From an uncultured Bacteroidales bacterium (GTDB lineage Bacteria > Bacteroidota > Bacteroidia > Bacteroidales > Muribaculaceae): a stretch of DNA of 18,567 bases. Of this stretch, positions 7,280-15,491 are shown in pieces. Both the position numbers and the translations under genes were made by a program. The notes below the pieces were generated by a model. The model was not told where the DNA came from and did no database searches. It saw only the letters and a list, made by a program, of their open reading frames with translations. How positions within the stretch are numbered: position 1 is the first letter of the stretch; every line of letters begins with the position of its first letter. The stretch spans positions 1 through 18,567 of the forward strand of contig UQMZ01000057.1 in assembly GCA_900542185.1 (NCBI GenBank). The letters run 5' to 3'.

Positions 7280-8784
7280 CAGTCTTTGGTTATGGTTATT
7301 TCCTCAAGAAGTTGATTGAGGGTTATGGTATAGGTTCCCGGTTCGGAGATTACCCATTTGAGATCGACATCACCGATGGCAATGTCGGGATATTGCTCCG
7401 CGAGTCCATTGTCGCTTTTGTCTATGAATATTGTTTTCTCGATAGTCCCTGTGGGAGCCGCGTTGGCCGACGCCGCCATGAACCAGGCTCCATTCCAATC
7501 GCTTTGCAGGTCAGCGGATATCTTCATCTCTCCCTCTGTGAGCCGACCTGTCCAGGTAAACACATCGGGATTGGATGGATCCACCGTCATCGGCGTACCA
7601 CTGCCAAGATCCCAGCCACCCGGCGTTGCGCTACCCACAAGATACATCTCGGTATATGGCGTGAACGGACGCATGATCATACGCTCCTTGCCCGGACGTA
7701 TGTCGAGGCAGACCTTATAGGCCATATTCGTCTCCGAATCATTGAGATACCACTTGTTGTCCGGATCGTAGCCCTTTACGAACTCTACACCCTGCGATGT
7801 ATATGGAGCCTTTTCGGAAGTCGCTTTGTACATGTTCTCCCAACTGCCCTGCGAGGTTCCGAACTTGAACTCTCCCGCGCTTGGGAAAAAGATTCCGTAG
7901 CGGAACAGGAACGGATCCAGCGGATCCTGCTGCATGAGCAGGAAGTCCCAGCCCGTCACGTCGCCGACGAAGAAGATAGTGTCATAGGGAGGCGTTATGC
8001 CTTCGACCGGTGTTACCGATACAGACAGATTGAGCAGATTCACGTCAACCTTATAGGTGTGAGGCTCGGTTATCTCGAATTTGAGGTCGGGCTGATCATC
8101 TGCGTCGCGGTAGACCAGACCACCCTGGCCATTGCTGCCATAGGACGGCAAGAAGCTTCCCTTCTCGGTTATGAACTTGAATTCGCCCGCTACAAGATTG
8201 CCTGTCCAGGAGAATATGCCGTTTTCAAGACGCGCCATCTCCGTGGCGTTGTCTGCATTCCAGCCGTTGGGCGTGGCATCACCTATAAGGTACAGCGTTT
8301 CCGAGACCGGCTTATAGGGAGTGGCTGTGAACTTCACCGAAGAAATCTGGGGGTCTCCCTCAAGTCCGGCAACAGTGGCGGTCACAGTGGCGTCGATATT
8401 GAGCGGAATACCCGGCACGGCGTGAAACTGCTCGAGCAGAATCTTGTTAAGATCCTGGTTCGACGGTTTCCAGTCATATTTCTGCACGGCATCCTGCAGG
8501 ATGAAGAATGAGTCATCCGAGGCCGCGTCCTCCTGCCGGAGGGACAGAGCGTATGTGATGCGGCCTCCTGTTCCCTGATTGGTACCAGTGGTCCAGCTGA
8601 GCGCCAGGGCCTCGGAAGCGTGCGCCTTCTCAGTCAGAGTCACCGCATCGGCCGATACGGAGAGTACGAGTGGTTCCTCCCCTGTATTGAGCTCCATATA
8701 GTCGTTGTCTGTGCATCCTTGCAGCCCTGTGAGAACTGCCATCATGGACATCGACATAATGATATTCTTTATATTCAGTTCCAT
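7279..8784 (-). CDS. SusE/SusF-like glycan-binding surface lipoprotein
   Basis: 501 residues. Lipobox LQGC (C24) is followed by TDNDYMEL, an acidic surface-export-type sequence. An N-terminal SusE-type Ig-like domain covers about 34-156. Three tandem beta-sandwich modules follow, each opening with the same phrase: LYLIGDATPNGWN (about 164), IFFVGDVTGWDF (about 270) and MYLVGSATPGGWD (about 380). B. thetaiotaomicron SusE has two starch-binding modules and SusF three, so the layout is closer to SusF. It would hold the glucan at the cell surface next to the SusCD complex and the dextranase. It starts 36 nt after susD and overlaps the GH66 start by one base. The ligand is not visible in the sequence; an alpha-1,6-glucan is inferred from context. 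Confidence 0.87.
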   Translation of the reverse strand: MELNIKNIIMSMSMMAVLTGLQGCTDNDYMELNTGEEPLVLSVSADAVTLTEKAHASEALALSWTTGTNQGTGGRITYALSLRQEDAASDDSFFILQDAVQKYDWKPSNQDLNKILLEQFHAVPGIPLNIDATVTATVAGLEGDPQISSVKFTATPYKPVSETLYLIGDATPNGWNADNATEMARLENGIFSWTGNLVAGEFKFITEKGSFLPSYGSNGQGGLVYRDADDQPDLKFEITEPHTYKVDVNLLNLSVSVTPVEGITPPYDTIFFVGDVTGWDFLLMQQDPLDPFLFRYGIFFPSAGEFKFGTSQGSWENMYKATSEKAPYTSQGVEFVKGYDPDNKWYLNDSETNMAYKVCLDIRPGKERMIMRPFTPYTEMYLVGSATPGGWDLGSGTPMTVDPSNPDVFTWTGRLTEGEMKISADLQSDWNGAWFMAASANAAPTGTIEKTIFIDKSDNGLAEQYPDIAIGDVDLKWVISEPGTYTITLNQLLEEITITKD

Positions 8785-8820
8785 TTTTATTTCTGTGAGT
8801 TAATGATTCAATTTGCTATA

Positions 8821-10317
8821 TCAATATCCAGGGTTCTGCGTCATAAGGGGATTGGAGTCCATCTCTGTCTGCGGAATCGGGAAAAGCAGTCTTTCATGTG
8901 TGGCATTGGTCTTTCCGATTGAATGCAGGAAACGTAAAGCATAGTCCCCGTTCTGGATACGAATCATGTCGAACCAACGGTGTCCCTCGAAAGCGAGTTC
9001 CATGCGTCGTTCGTGAATGATTTTATCGCGCATCTCGTCCTTGCTTATAGTGGCAGGTACACCTGGCAGACCGGCACGGGCACGCACGATATTGAGCGGA
9101 GCGGCGGCCTGCGAAGTCTGTCCCAGTTCATTAAGGGCCTCCGCCTGCATCAGAAGCACACCTGCGTAACGGTAGATCACGAAGTTGGCGGGCGATGTAT
9201 TGTAATCGGGCGAAATACTTTTCGGTACCAGGAACTTGCGTACATTATAGCCTGTGTTTGACCATGAGCTACGGTATTCAGTACCGTCAAAAGGCGGGCA
9301 GCCATTGTAGAATACGGTTACATCCTTGCGGAGGTCACCCTCCTCATACTGCGACATGAATTCTTCGGTAGGGAGATTCCAGCCATATCCTCCGGCCACC
9401 AGATTGGAGTTGCGCGGACCCATGAACGTAGAAAGCCACGATGCCTGGGGAGTGTTGCCCCAGAAGTCATACTCTGTGCTGCCGGAATACCCCACCTCGA
9501 AAATCGACTCCGGACCATTGTCGATAAGGGCGTTGAAGTTGTCGGCATACGAACAGGCGTTCAGATTGTAACCAAGCGAAGTAATCTCGTTACATATATT
9601 CACAACATCGCTGTAAAGCCCCGGATTGGAAGGAGCCAGTGTCAGATAAATGTCTGCAAGCATGTACAGTGCGGCGTCCTTGCTGGCGCGGCCTACGTTC
9701 ATTGCATCATATTCTGTTTTAGCCGGGAGCAACTCGATGGCACGCGTCACATCCGAGATGATGAACTTGTAGGTATCCTCCAGAGAGGCTCGTGCTATTG
9801 CCGACTTGTCACCAGGATTGAACGGCTTGTCACGCAACGGAAGACCTCCATAGAGACGTGCCAGCACATAGTAGTAATGGGCCCGAAGGAACAAAGCTTC
9901 GCCGAGCGAGCGGTCATGGATCTCCTGAGAGAGGTCGCCATTGTCCTCTATAGCCTTGATGGCATCGTTGCAATGGCCGATGCCGACCCAGGGAGAACGC
10001 CACATATACAAGGCCATTCCGTTATCGGACATAGTCGTGAAATTGGAAGCCTGCACGGTCTCCAGACCATCGTCACCGCCACCTGCGCCTACCACAGAGT
10101 TTCCCGCCACTATGTCCAGAGTCCAGATGCGCTGATTATACATGTTGGAGGACTGTAGCGTCAGATAGCAGGCATTAGTCATAGCTACTGCCACCTCGTC
10201 GGTAACCGTCTCTTGTGGATCCACCTTGTCATACGGATTTCTGTCGAGGAAGTCTTCGCATGAAGTTAATGTCAGCGACATGGCTCCAAGAAGTATGATT
10301 GATTTTATCTTGTCCAT
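8821..10317 (-). CDS. SusD/RagB-like glycan-binding lipoprotein
   Basis: 498 residues. The lipobox LTSC gives C20, followed by EDFLDRNPYDKVDPQE, the classic mature start of SusD-like proteins. The helical TPR-type core covers about 20-330. The C-terminal RagB/SusD part contains a typical family phrase, RRMELAFEGHRWFDMIR (about residues 439-455). SusD proteins form the lid over the SusC barrel at the outer surface and capture the glycan. It lies 13 nt after the susC stop, the normal order. Together with SusC it defines the PUL. Ligand specificity cannot be read from the sequence; the GH66 neighbour suggests dextran. Confidence 0.95.
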   Translation of the reverse strand: MDKIKSIILLGAMSLTLTSCEDFLDRNPYDKVDPQETVTDEVAVAMTNACYLTLQSSNMYNQRIWTLDIVAGNSVVGAGGGDDGLETVQASNFTTMSDNGMALYMWRSPWVGIGHCNDAIKAIEDNGDLSQEIHDRSLGEALFLRAHYYYVLARLYGGLPLRDKPFNPGDKSAIARASLEDTYKFIISDVTRAIELLPAKTEYDAMNVGRASKDAALYMLADIYLTLAPSNPGLYSDVVNICNEITSLGYNLNACSYADNFNALIDNGPESIFEVGYSGSTEYDFWGNTPQASWLSTFMGPRNSNLVAGGYGWNLPTEEFMSQYEEGDLRKDVTVFYNGCPPFDGTEYRSSWSNTGYNVRKFLVPKSISPDYNTSPANFVIYRYAGVLLMQAEALNELGQTSQAAAPLNIVRARAGLPGVPATISKDEMRDKIIHERRMELAFEGHRWFDMIRIQNGDYALRFLHSIGKTNATHERLLFPIPQTEMDSNPLMTQNPGY

Positions 10318-10330
10318 TTGGGAATGTGAT

Positions 10331-13324
10331 TTAGAAGTTAATGTTCAGACCTATGTTGAATGTACGTGATGACGGGAACGAGGAGTAATCGATGCCGTTG
10401 ACTCCGACTTCGGGGTCAAGTCCCTTGTATTTTGTGGCGGTGGCCACATTCTCACAAGAGAATGTGAGCTTCAACGCGTTAAGTCGCATCGCACGGATCC
10501 ATCTGTCGGGGAACGTGTAGCTCAATGAAATGTTCTTCAGACGCAAATACGAGCCGTCCTCCACCCAGCGGTCAGAGACCCGGGCATTTTGATTGGGATC
10601 TGCCCAGACAGCGCGGGGCATACTGTTGGAAGTGCCTTCCCCTGTCCACCGGTGCGCTGTGCCGGCAAGTTGGTTATATGCAGCACTCATGTTCTCAAGT
10701 CCGATACGGGTATAGTTGTATATCTTGTTGCCCGCCACGCCCTGCAAATATATCTGCAGCTCGAAGCCTTTGTAGGACAATATGTTATTCATCGAGAACA
10801 GCCATGTCGGATTGGGGTTGCCGATTATTGTACGGTCTTGATCGTTGATCACACCATCGTTGTTAAGGTCACGGAAACGAATGTCTCCGGGTTCTGCACC
10901 CGGCTGGACGGCATGAGACATCACCTCCTCGCCGGTCTGGAAAATACCATCGGTCACATAACCGTAGAACACGTTTATTGGATATCCGGCCGAAAGCATC
11001 GTCACATAAGAGTTGTTGAGCTGGTTGGTATAGAAAGGCACTTCGCTGTTCAGGTCCTTGATCTTATTCTTGTTGTAGGTGACTACAAGATTGGTCTGCC
11101 AGCCGAACTCGCCTGTGAGATTGTAGGAAGTCGCAGAAAGTTCCCATCCGATATTGCGGACACGTCCCGCGTTGGTATATGTCGTGCTCGTGTCTTCGAA
11201 ACCGGAGGTGATCGGGATTGCTGCCTTTACAAGCATATCGCTGGTGTTCTTGATATATCCGTCAAGACTCAGTGTGATGCGGTTATTGAGAAAACCAAGA
11301 TCGATACCGGCATTGAACTGCTCGATCGTCTCCCAGTGCAGATACGGATTGGCAAGAGATTGCGCGGAAAGCGCCGACTGATTCTCCTTGGGATTGCCGA
11401 ATGGGTAGACCAACGTCTCGAGAGAGGGCAGGTAGCCATAGTTGCTTACGGAAGCCTGAGAGCCAGTCTGGCCATATCCCAGACGCAGTTTCAGATCCGA
11501 GACCTTATCCTTGTTGAAGAATTTTTCTTCTGATATGCGCCATGCAGCCGACACAGAGGGGAATGTGCCCCAACGGTGCTTTTTACCGAAGCGCGAGGAT
11601 CCGTCGCGTCGTAATGTGACGGTGAGCAGGTAGCGATTGTCGAAAGTATAGTTGGCTCTACCCATAAACGACATCAATGACCATTGCGAGCGGCTGCCTC
11701 CGATGTTTTTCATTGTCTCACCATTGTCCATCTGATGGACATTGTCAAAAAGGAAGCCGTTCATTGTGGCATTGAGCCATGAATAGTCGTTCCATTGTGC
11801 CGATACACCGGCCATTACATTGACAGCGTGCTTGCCGAAGGTATGGTCGAAGGTGAAATAATTGTCCCAAAGATAGGTGAAGGACTTATCGGAGCTTTCG
11901 TAATAGGAGCTTTCTTCAACAGGACTGGGTTTCCAGTCATATTTTGGGGAGAAAGAGCTGTTGAACCAGAACTTCGCGTCGTAACCGAATAGACTGCGGA
12001 ACTGCAGCCAGTCGGGAACAATTATGAAATCTCCAGCTATGTTGGCAAGAATGTTGTAACCTTTGGTGTTGCCTCGATACATGTCGTTGTTTCCGACCGG
12101 ATTACGTACCGAGCCATACCACTCCGAGTTTCCGCTGGGACCTGACCATTGACCGTCATCATCCCTGACAGGAAAAATCGGCAACGCATGCATTGCGTCA
12201 ATCATGCTGTATGATCCCGAACGTTTCATGTCGGTCGAGAAGAGCAGGTTGTTCGACAGTTTAAACCAGGGTTTTAGCCGTGCGTCGTTGTTTGACTGGA
12301 ATGTGAAGCGACGGTAAGCCACGCCATCAACAATACCGGTCTGGTCAAGGAAACCCGCCGACAGGTAATAATGAGCATTATCGGAACCTCCGGAGAAGTT
12401 GACATTATAGTTCTGCATGATGCCTGTGCGAAGCAGTTCATCGACCCATCGTGTGGTTTGCGTCAGCGATGAGGGGTCAATCCAGTCAGGGTTTGTGTTA
12501 TGGCCTGCCGCCGTCATCATATCGTTGTTAAGGGAAGCGTAACCGGGGGAATCGAGCAGATCAAGTGTCCTGGAAGCGTTTTGGAACGCCACATTCGCGT
12601 TGACCGCGATTTTGCCCGAGCCGGTCGATCCACGGCGTGTGGTGATAAGCACAACGCCATTGGCGCCGCGCGAACCATATATGGCTGTGGCCGAAGCGTC
12701 CTTGAGGACGTCAAGCCGTTCCACATCCTGCATGTTGATTGCGTTCAATCCGAGGTCTGTCGGCACCCCGTCAATCACCACCAGAGGATCGCAGTTGTTG
12801 ATTGACCCGAGGCCACGGATTTTAATATTTACGTTGTCGCCCGGTTTTGCGGCGTCGATGATCTGGACACCGGCAATCTTTCCCTGGATGGCTGATCCAA
12901 GATTGTTGACCGGAGAATCCTTGATGTCGCCGCCGGCAAGCGAACCTACGGCTCCTGTGAGGTCTGACTTCTTCATCTGGCCGTAGCCAACCACTACAAG
13001 TTCGTCAAGCAGACCGGAGTCATCCTGCATGACGACATTGATTGTGTTGCGGCCGTTTATCTGGATGCTCTGCGTTTTACATCCGACATAGGAGAATTGC
13101 AAGGAACCCTGAGCCGGGGCATTGAGTGAATAATTGCCGTCTACATCGGTAGCCGTTCCGTTGGCCGTCCCCGATACGATCACAGTCACTCCAATCAGTG
13201 GTTCTCCGGATTGGTCGGTTACTGTTCCTTTGACGCTTATCTGTTGCGCTGACATCAGCTGACATCCAATAAGCATGAAGAGCAAAAAGAACAGGCATTG
13301 GAATTTGCGGTTGCTTTTTCTCAT
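10331..13324 (-). CDS. SusC/RagA-like TonB-dependent outer-membrane transporter
   Basis: 997 residues, normal for the family. Sec signal peptide (hydrophobic stretch about 10-25, cut near LMSAQ). Next is the carboxypeptidase-regulatory-like domain (about 28-100: VKGTVTDQSGEPLIGVTV). A TonB-box region follows (DELVVVGYGQMKKSDLTG, about 107-124), then the plug (to about 230, with the phrases GKIAGVQI, LKDASATAIYGSRGANGVVLITT) and a 22-strand barrel ending in the C-terminal NIGLNINF. It should import oligosaccharides using TonB energy with SusD as lid. It is the first gene of the five-gene operon. Its promoter (13400-13430) and a candidate operator (13444-13453) lie upstream. The substrate is inferred from GH66, GH97 and GH31. 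Confidence 0.96.
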   Translation of the reverse strand: MRKSNRKFQCLFFLLFMLIGCQLMSAQQISVKGTVTDQSGEPLIGVTVIVSGTANGTATDVDGNYSLNAPAQGSLQFSYVGCKTQSIQINGRNTINVVMQDDSGLLDELVVVGYGQMKKSDLTGAVGSLAGGDIKDSPVNNLGSAIQGKIAGVQIIDAAKPGDNVNIKIRGLGSINNCDPLVVIDGVPTDLGLNAINMQDVERLDVLKDASATAIYGSRGANGVVLITTRRGSTGSGKIAVNANVAFQNASRTLDLLDSPGYASLNNDMMTAAGHNTNPDWIDPSSLTQTTRWVDELLRTGIMQNYNVNFSGGSDNAHYYLSAGFLDQTGIVDGVAYRRFTFQSNNDARLKPWFKLSNNLLFSTDMKRSGSYSMIDAMHALPIFPVRDDDGQWSGPSGNSEWYGSVRNPVGNNDMYRGNTKGYNILANIAGDFIIVPDWLQFRSLFGYDAKFWFNSSFSPKYDWKPSPVEESSYYESSDKSFTYLWDNYFTFDHTFGKHAVNVMAGVSAQWNDYSWLNATMNGFLFDNVHQMDNGETMKNIGGSRSQWSLMSFMGRANYTFDNRYLLTVTLRRDGSSRFGKKHRWGTFPSVSAAWRISEEKFFNKDKVSDLKLRLGYGQTGSQASVSNYGYLPSLETLVYPFGNPKENQSALSAQSLANPYLHWETIEQFNAGIDLGFLNNRITLSLDGYIKNTSDMLVKAAIPITSGFEDTSTTYTNAGRVRNIGWELSATSYNLTGEFGWQTNLVVTYNKNKIKDLNSEVPFYTNQLNNSYVTMLSAGYPINVFYGYVTDGIFQTGEEVMSHAVQPGAEPGDIRFRDLNNDGVINDQDRTIIGNPNPTWLFSMNNILSYKGFELQIYLQGVAGNKIYNYTRIGLENMSAAYNQLAGTAHRWTGEGTSNSMPRAVWADPNQNARVSDRWVEDGSYLRLKNISLSYTFPDRWIRAMRLNALKLTFSCENVATATKYKGLDPEVGVNGIDYSSFPSSRTFNIGLNINF

Positions 13325-13399
13325 GGTTTATATGGTTTTGTTATAAATTGATTTCAAGGTATGGTTGAACAAACTGGCGTTTCGATGTGTTAACGTATG

Positions 13400-13430
13400 C
13401 AAAGTTATAAGTAGATTCAGGCAACTGCAA
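13400..13430 (-). promoter_or_regulatory. Promoter of the susC operon
   Basis: On the minus strand TAACTTTG (13400-13407) is the -7 box. A TTG (13428-13430), exactly 20 nt upstream, is the -33 element. Transcription would start near 13395, leaving an untranslated leader of about 70 nt before the susC ATG. The same boxes and spacing occur before the GH31 gene. Confidence 0.7.
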
Positions 13431-13443
13431 GCATACATATCCA

Positions 13444-13453
13444 AAATGTAGTG
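13444..13453 (-). promoter_or_regulatory. Candidate SusR-like operator upstream of susC
   Basis: CACTACATTT on the minus strand, ending 13 nt before the -33 TTG. The identical decamer sits at the identical distance before the GH31 promoter, and both continue with ATAT three bases later. The position upstream of -33 suits an activator site. The assignment to the SusR-like protein is an inference. Confidence 0.5.
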
Positions 13454-13531
13454 TGCTTTAAGATAATGGCATCTGATATTAAGCGCATTAGCGCAATAAT
13501 AGCTCCGTTTTTTGTAGTCGGAATTGAACTG

Positions 13532-13551
13532 TCCTGTCATCTCTGACAGGA
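13532..13551. promoter_or_regulatory. 8-bp dyad, possible terminator or operator
   Basis: TCCTGTCA (13532-13539) and TGACAGGA (13544-13551) form a perfect stem with a TCTC tetraloop. It lies 62 nt after the stop of the SusR-like gene and about 100 nt upstream of the susC -33 element. No U-run follows on the minus strand, so it is either a weak terminator of the regulator gene or a protein site. A related TGTC-TTT-GACA dyad lies at 13586-13596. Confidence 0.45.
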
Positions 13552-13613
13552 ACTATAGTATGAGAAGGTAACTGAATTGGACGCTTGTCTTTGACAGTGA
13601 GCAATGCACGAAG

Positions 13614-15275
13614 TCATTGCCCGACTCTGCCAATATTGAAAATCTCCGACTCTAATGCATTCCGATTGCCCTTCGCTTTATTACGCACCTTGGTTCGATA
13701 ATTATAGATGGTAGTAAGGGAATAGCGCAAGAATTTAGCTATCTTCTCGCTGTCTGTAATGCCGAGCCTTATCAGAGCATATATGCGGAGCTCGGTATTC
13801 AATGTGCCTTCTTTCTTTGGTATTATAGCTTCTTCCGGAAGCAAGAGGTTATTAAAATCTTCAACAAACGACGGAAACAGGCTCAAAAAAGTCTTATCAA
13901 ACTGATGATAGAATGCCTTTAACTCTTCGTCTATTACTGAAGAAGATTTCAAGAGCTGTTTTAACTCATCTGATTTACCGGACTTTACAAGGCTGTTCAG
14001 AGACTTCCTATAGGCGTCAAGTTTTTCTATATAGACAAGGCATTGATCCATGTATCTGCCAATATATACCTCTTTGAGTTCCGAATTTTCCGCAATGGCA
14101 TAATTAGCTTCCGACAGTTTCTTGTTTGATTGTCTGAGTTCTTCAGTCAATTTGTTTTGCCTTTCATAAGCGGCAGCCAACTCCTTATGGTTATTCTTTA
14201 TTCTAATCATCTGCTTCCTCATGTAGAATAGCATGACAATCAGCACTAAAGCCAACACCGCAATAATAATTATATACCGTTCCAGAGTTTTCTTTTGCTT
14301 CTGGACAGTCTCAACATATATCCCGTTAATCATGGGATATGTATCGTTGAGCTCTATAATGCGCTGACGGGCATTGCATTTCGCCGCATCATCGACAGCG
14401 ATTGTCATGAAGCGGTATGCTCTGTCTAAATCACCTTCCTCATATAACATCAGCGCCAGTTGTCGCAATGAAATATACTCCCTTACGGAAGATTTCAAGT
14501 CTGAGATGGCTGATATAATAAGATTTGTTTTTTCCAGCTCCTTTTCCCCGGTCTTGGCATAAGCCTCCGACAGCGTCCATGCACATATTGCTTTTTCATG
14601 CTCCGACAATTCATTGTCACGCATAAAATCCTGCATCAACTTTATAGCTTCGGAGGGAGAGCCATTGACATTCAGGTAATCAGCCCTTGTTATTACATAT
14701 GGCAACGTGCCGGGGGCATTGGCTTTAATTATGGAATCACGATAGGAATTAGTGATATTGAAATATCTTGATTTATCAGCGGGGAATGCCGCATAATCGG
14801 CCATCCTGCCATAAATAGTACGTTTGATATGGTAATAATACGGACGCAGGTAATCAGGCAAAGATTCAAATTGCACTGAGTCCATAAGTACCAGACATTC
14901 GTGATACATACCTGTGGCCCCAAGAATGTTGGCTCTGTTCATACGGGCATTAAGCAATAACGAATTATCACCAATGCGCCTTGCTATCGCTTCCTGACGG
15001 ATACTTATATTGTAGGCAGAATCGGTATTGAAGGGATGGTATTCATCGTAAAGATGATTTAGAATGTCGAAACGCTCTCTGTCATTGTCCTTTGTAAGCA
15101 ACTGACTGTGCAATTCAGACAATCGGGCATCCTTCTGCCTCAGATATACATCCCTGTTGGCAATGACATCATCCAACTGCTTCATAAGAGAATCAGTTGC
15201 CGTCATTCCCAAAGCTGTCTGCCAGCATATACAGAGAAGACCTATCAGCGTCCATATCTTTGAGGGTGTAATCAT
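13614..15275 (-). CDS. SusR-like membrane-spanning PUL regulator
   Basis: 553 residues from the preferred start; a longer frame begins at 15296. I chose the inner ATG (15275) because a -7 box TAACTTTG lies inside the first codons of the longer version and because the shorter form begins with a standard signal peptide (ITPSKIWTLIGLLCICWQTALG). In numbering of the longer form: a periplasmic TPR-rich sensor covers about 32-335, a single membrane helix 341-359 (YIIIIAVLALVLIVMLFYM), a coiled coil about 361-400, and a cytoplasmic DUF6377-like region ends in a helix-turn-helix (about 498-545: LRLGITDSEKIAKFL and YNYRTKVRNK region). SusR of the starch system has this layout and activates its locus when periplasmic maltose appears. 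Here the ligand is probably an isomalto-oligosaccharide (inferred). The gene sits between the two transcription units it likely controls. Confidence 0.85.
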   Translation of the reverse strand: MITPSKIWTLIGLLCICWQTALGMTATDSLMKQLDDVIANRDVYLRQKDARLSELHSQLLTKDNDRERFDILNHLYDEYHPFNTDSAYNISIRQEAIARRIGDNSLLLNARMNRANILGATGMYHECLVLMDSVQFESLPDYLRPYYYHIKRTIYGRMADYAAFPADKSRYFNITNSYRDSIIKANAPGTLPYVITRADYLNVNGSPSEAIKLMQDFMRDNELSEHEKAICAWTLSEAYAKTGEKELEKTNLIISAISDLKSSVREYISLRQLALMLYEEGDLDRAYRFMTIAVDDAAKCNARQRIIELNDTYPMINGIYVETVQKQKKTLERYIIIIAVLALVLIVMLFYMRKQMIRIKNNHKELAAAYERQNKLTEELRQSNKKLSEANYAIAENSELKEVYIGRYMDQCLVYIEKLDAYRKSLNSLVKSGKSDELKQLLKSSSVIDEELKAFYHQFDKTFLSLFPSFVEDFNNLLLPEEAIIPKKEGTLNTELRIYALIRLGITDSEKIAKFLRYSLTTIYNYRTKVRNKAKGNRNALESEIFNIGRVGQ

Positions 15276-15283
15276 TCTAATTA

Positions 15284-15291
15284 CAAAGTTA
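15284..15291 (-). promoter_or_regulatory. -7 box of the SusR-like gene
   Basis: TAACTTTG on the minus strand, the same octamer as at the three other promoters in the window. The predicted transcript start (about 15279) is only a few bases before the ATG at 15275, so the message may be nearly leaderless. There is no TTG at the expected -33 position (only a T-run), which suggests a weak or activator-dependent promoter. Confidence 0.45.
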
Positions 15292-15312
15292 GGCATTTTT
15301 TGTGAAGCTAAA

Positions 15313-15347
15313 AAATGTTTAATAGTTAAATCGATTCCTAAACATTT
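15313..15347. promoter_or_regulatory. 9-bp dyad upstream of the SusR-like gene
   Basis: AAATGTTTA (15313-15321) and TAAACATTT (15339-15347) are perfect inverted repeats with a 17-nt spacer that itself contains AATCGATT. The dyad is centred about 40 bp upstream of the -7 box, where an activator or autoregulator would bind. Its ACATTT half resembles the end of the CACTACATTT motif. It is speculative. Confidence 0.4.
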
Positions 15348-15420
15348 GCTAAAGACCGGATTTCCCCTCTGTTTATCGTCAAATCATTGTATTTAACTCA
15401 ATGAAGATTTAATAAATAAT

Positions 15421-15449
15421 CGGGGAGATCCATATTTCAGGACTCCCCG
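15421..15449 (-). terminator. Terminator of the GH31 gene
   Basis: CGGGGAG (15421-15427) and CTCCCCG (15443-15449) make a 7-bp GC-rich stem with a 15-nt loop. On the minus strand it is followed by ATTATTTATT. It lies 42 nt after the GH31 stop and separates GH31 from the SusR-like gene, which therefore has its own transcript. Confidence 0.8.
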
Positions 15450-15491
15450 ACATAAGAGTTATAACGGTATCCGCCTAATCCAATCGACGCA

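Noticed and set aside
7261..8511. 416-codon plus-strand frame opposite the SusE/F-like gene
   Set aside because: Antisense shadow of a recognised lipoprotein, with no family resemblance, promoter or signal.
13328..13540. 70-codon minus-strand frame upstream of susC
   Set aside because: It covers the susC promoter and candidate operator and has no recognisable content.
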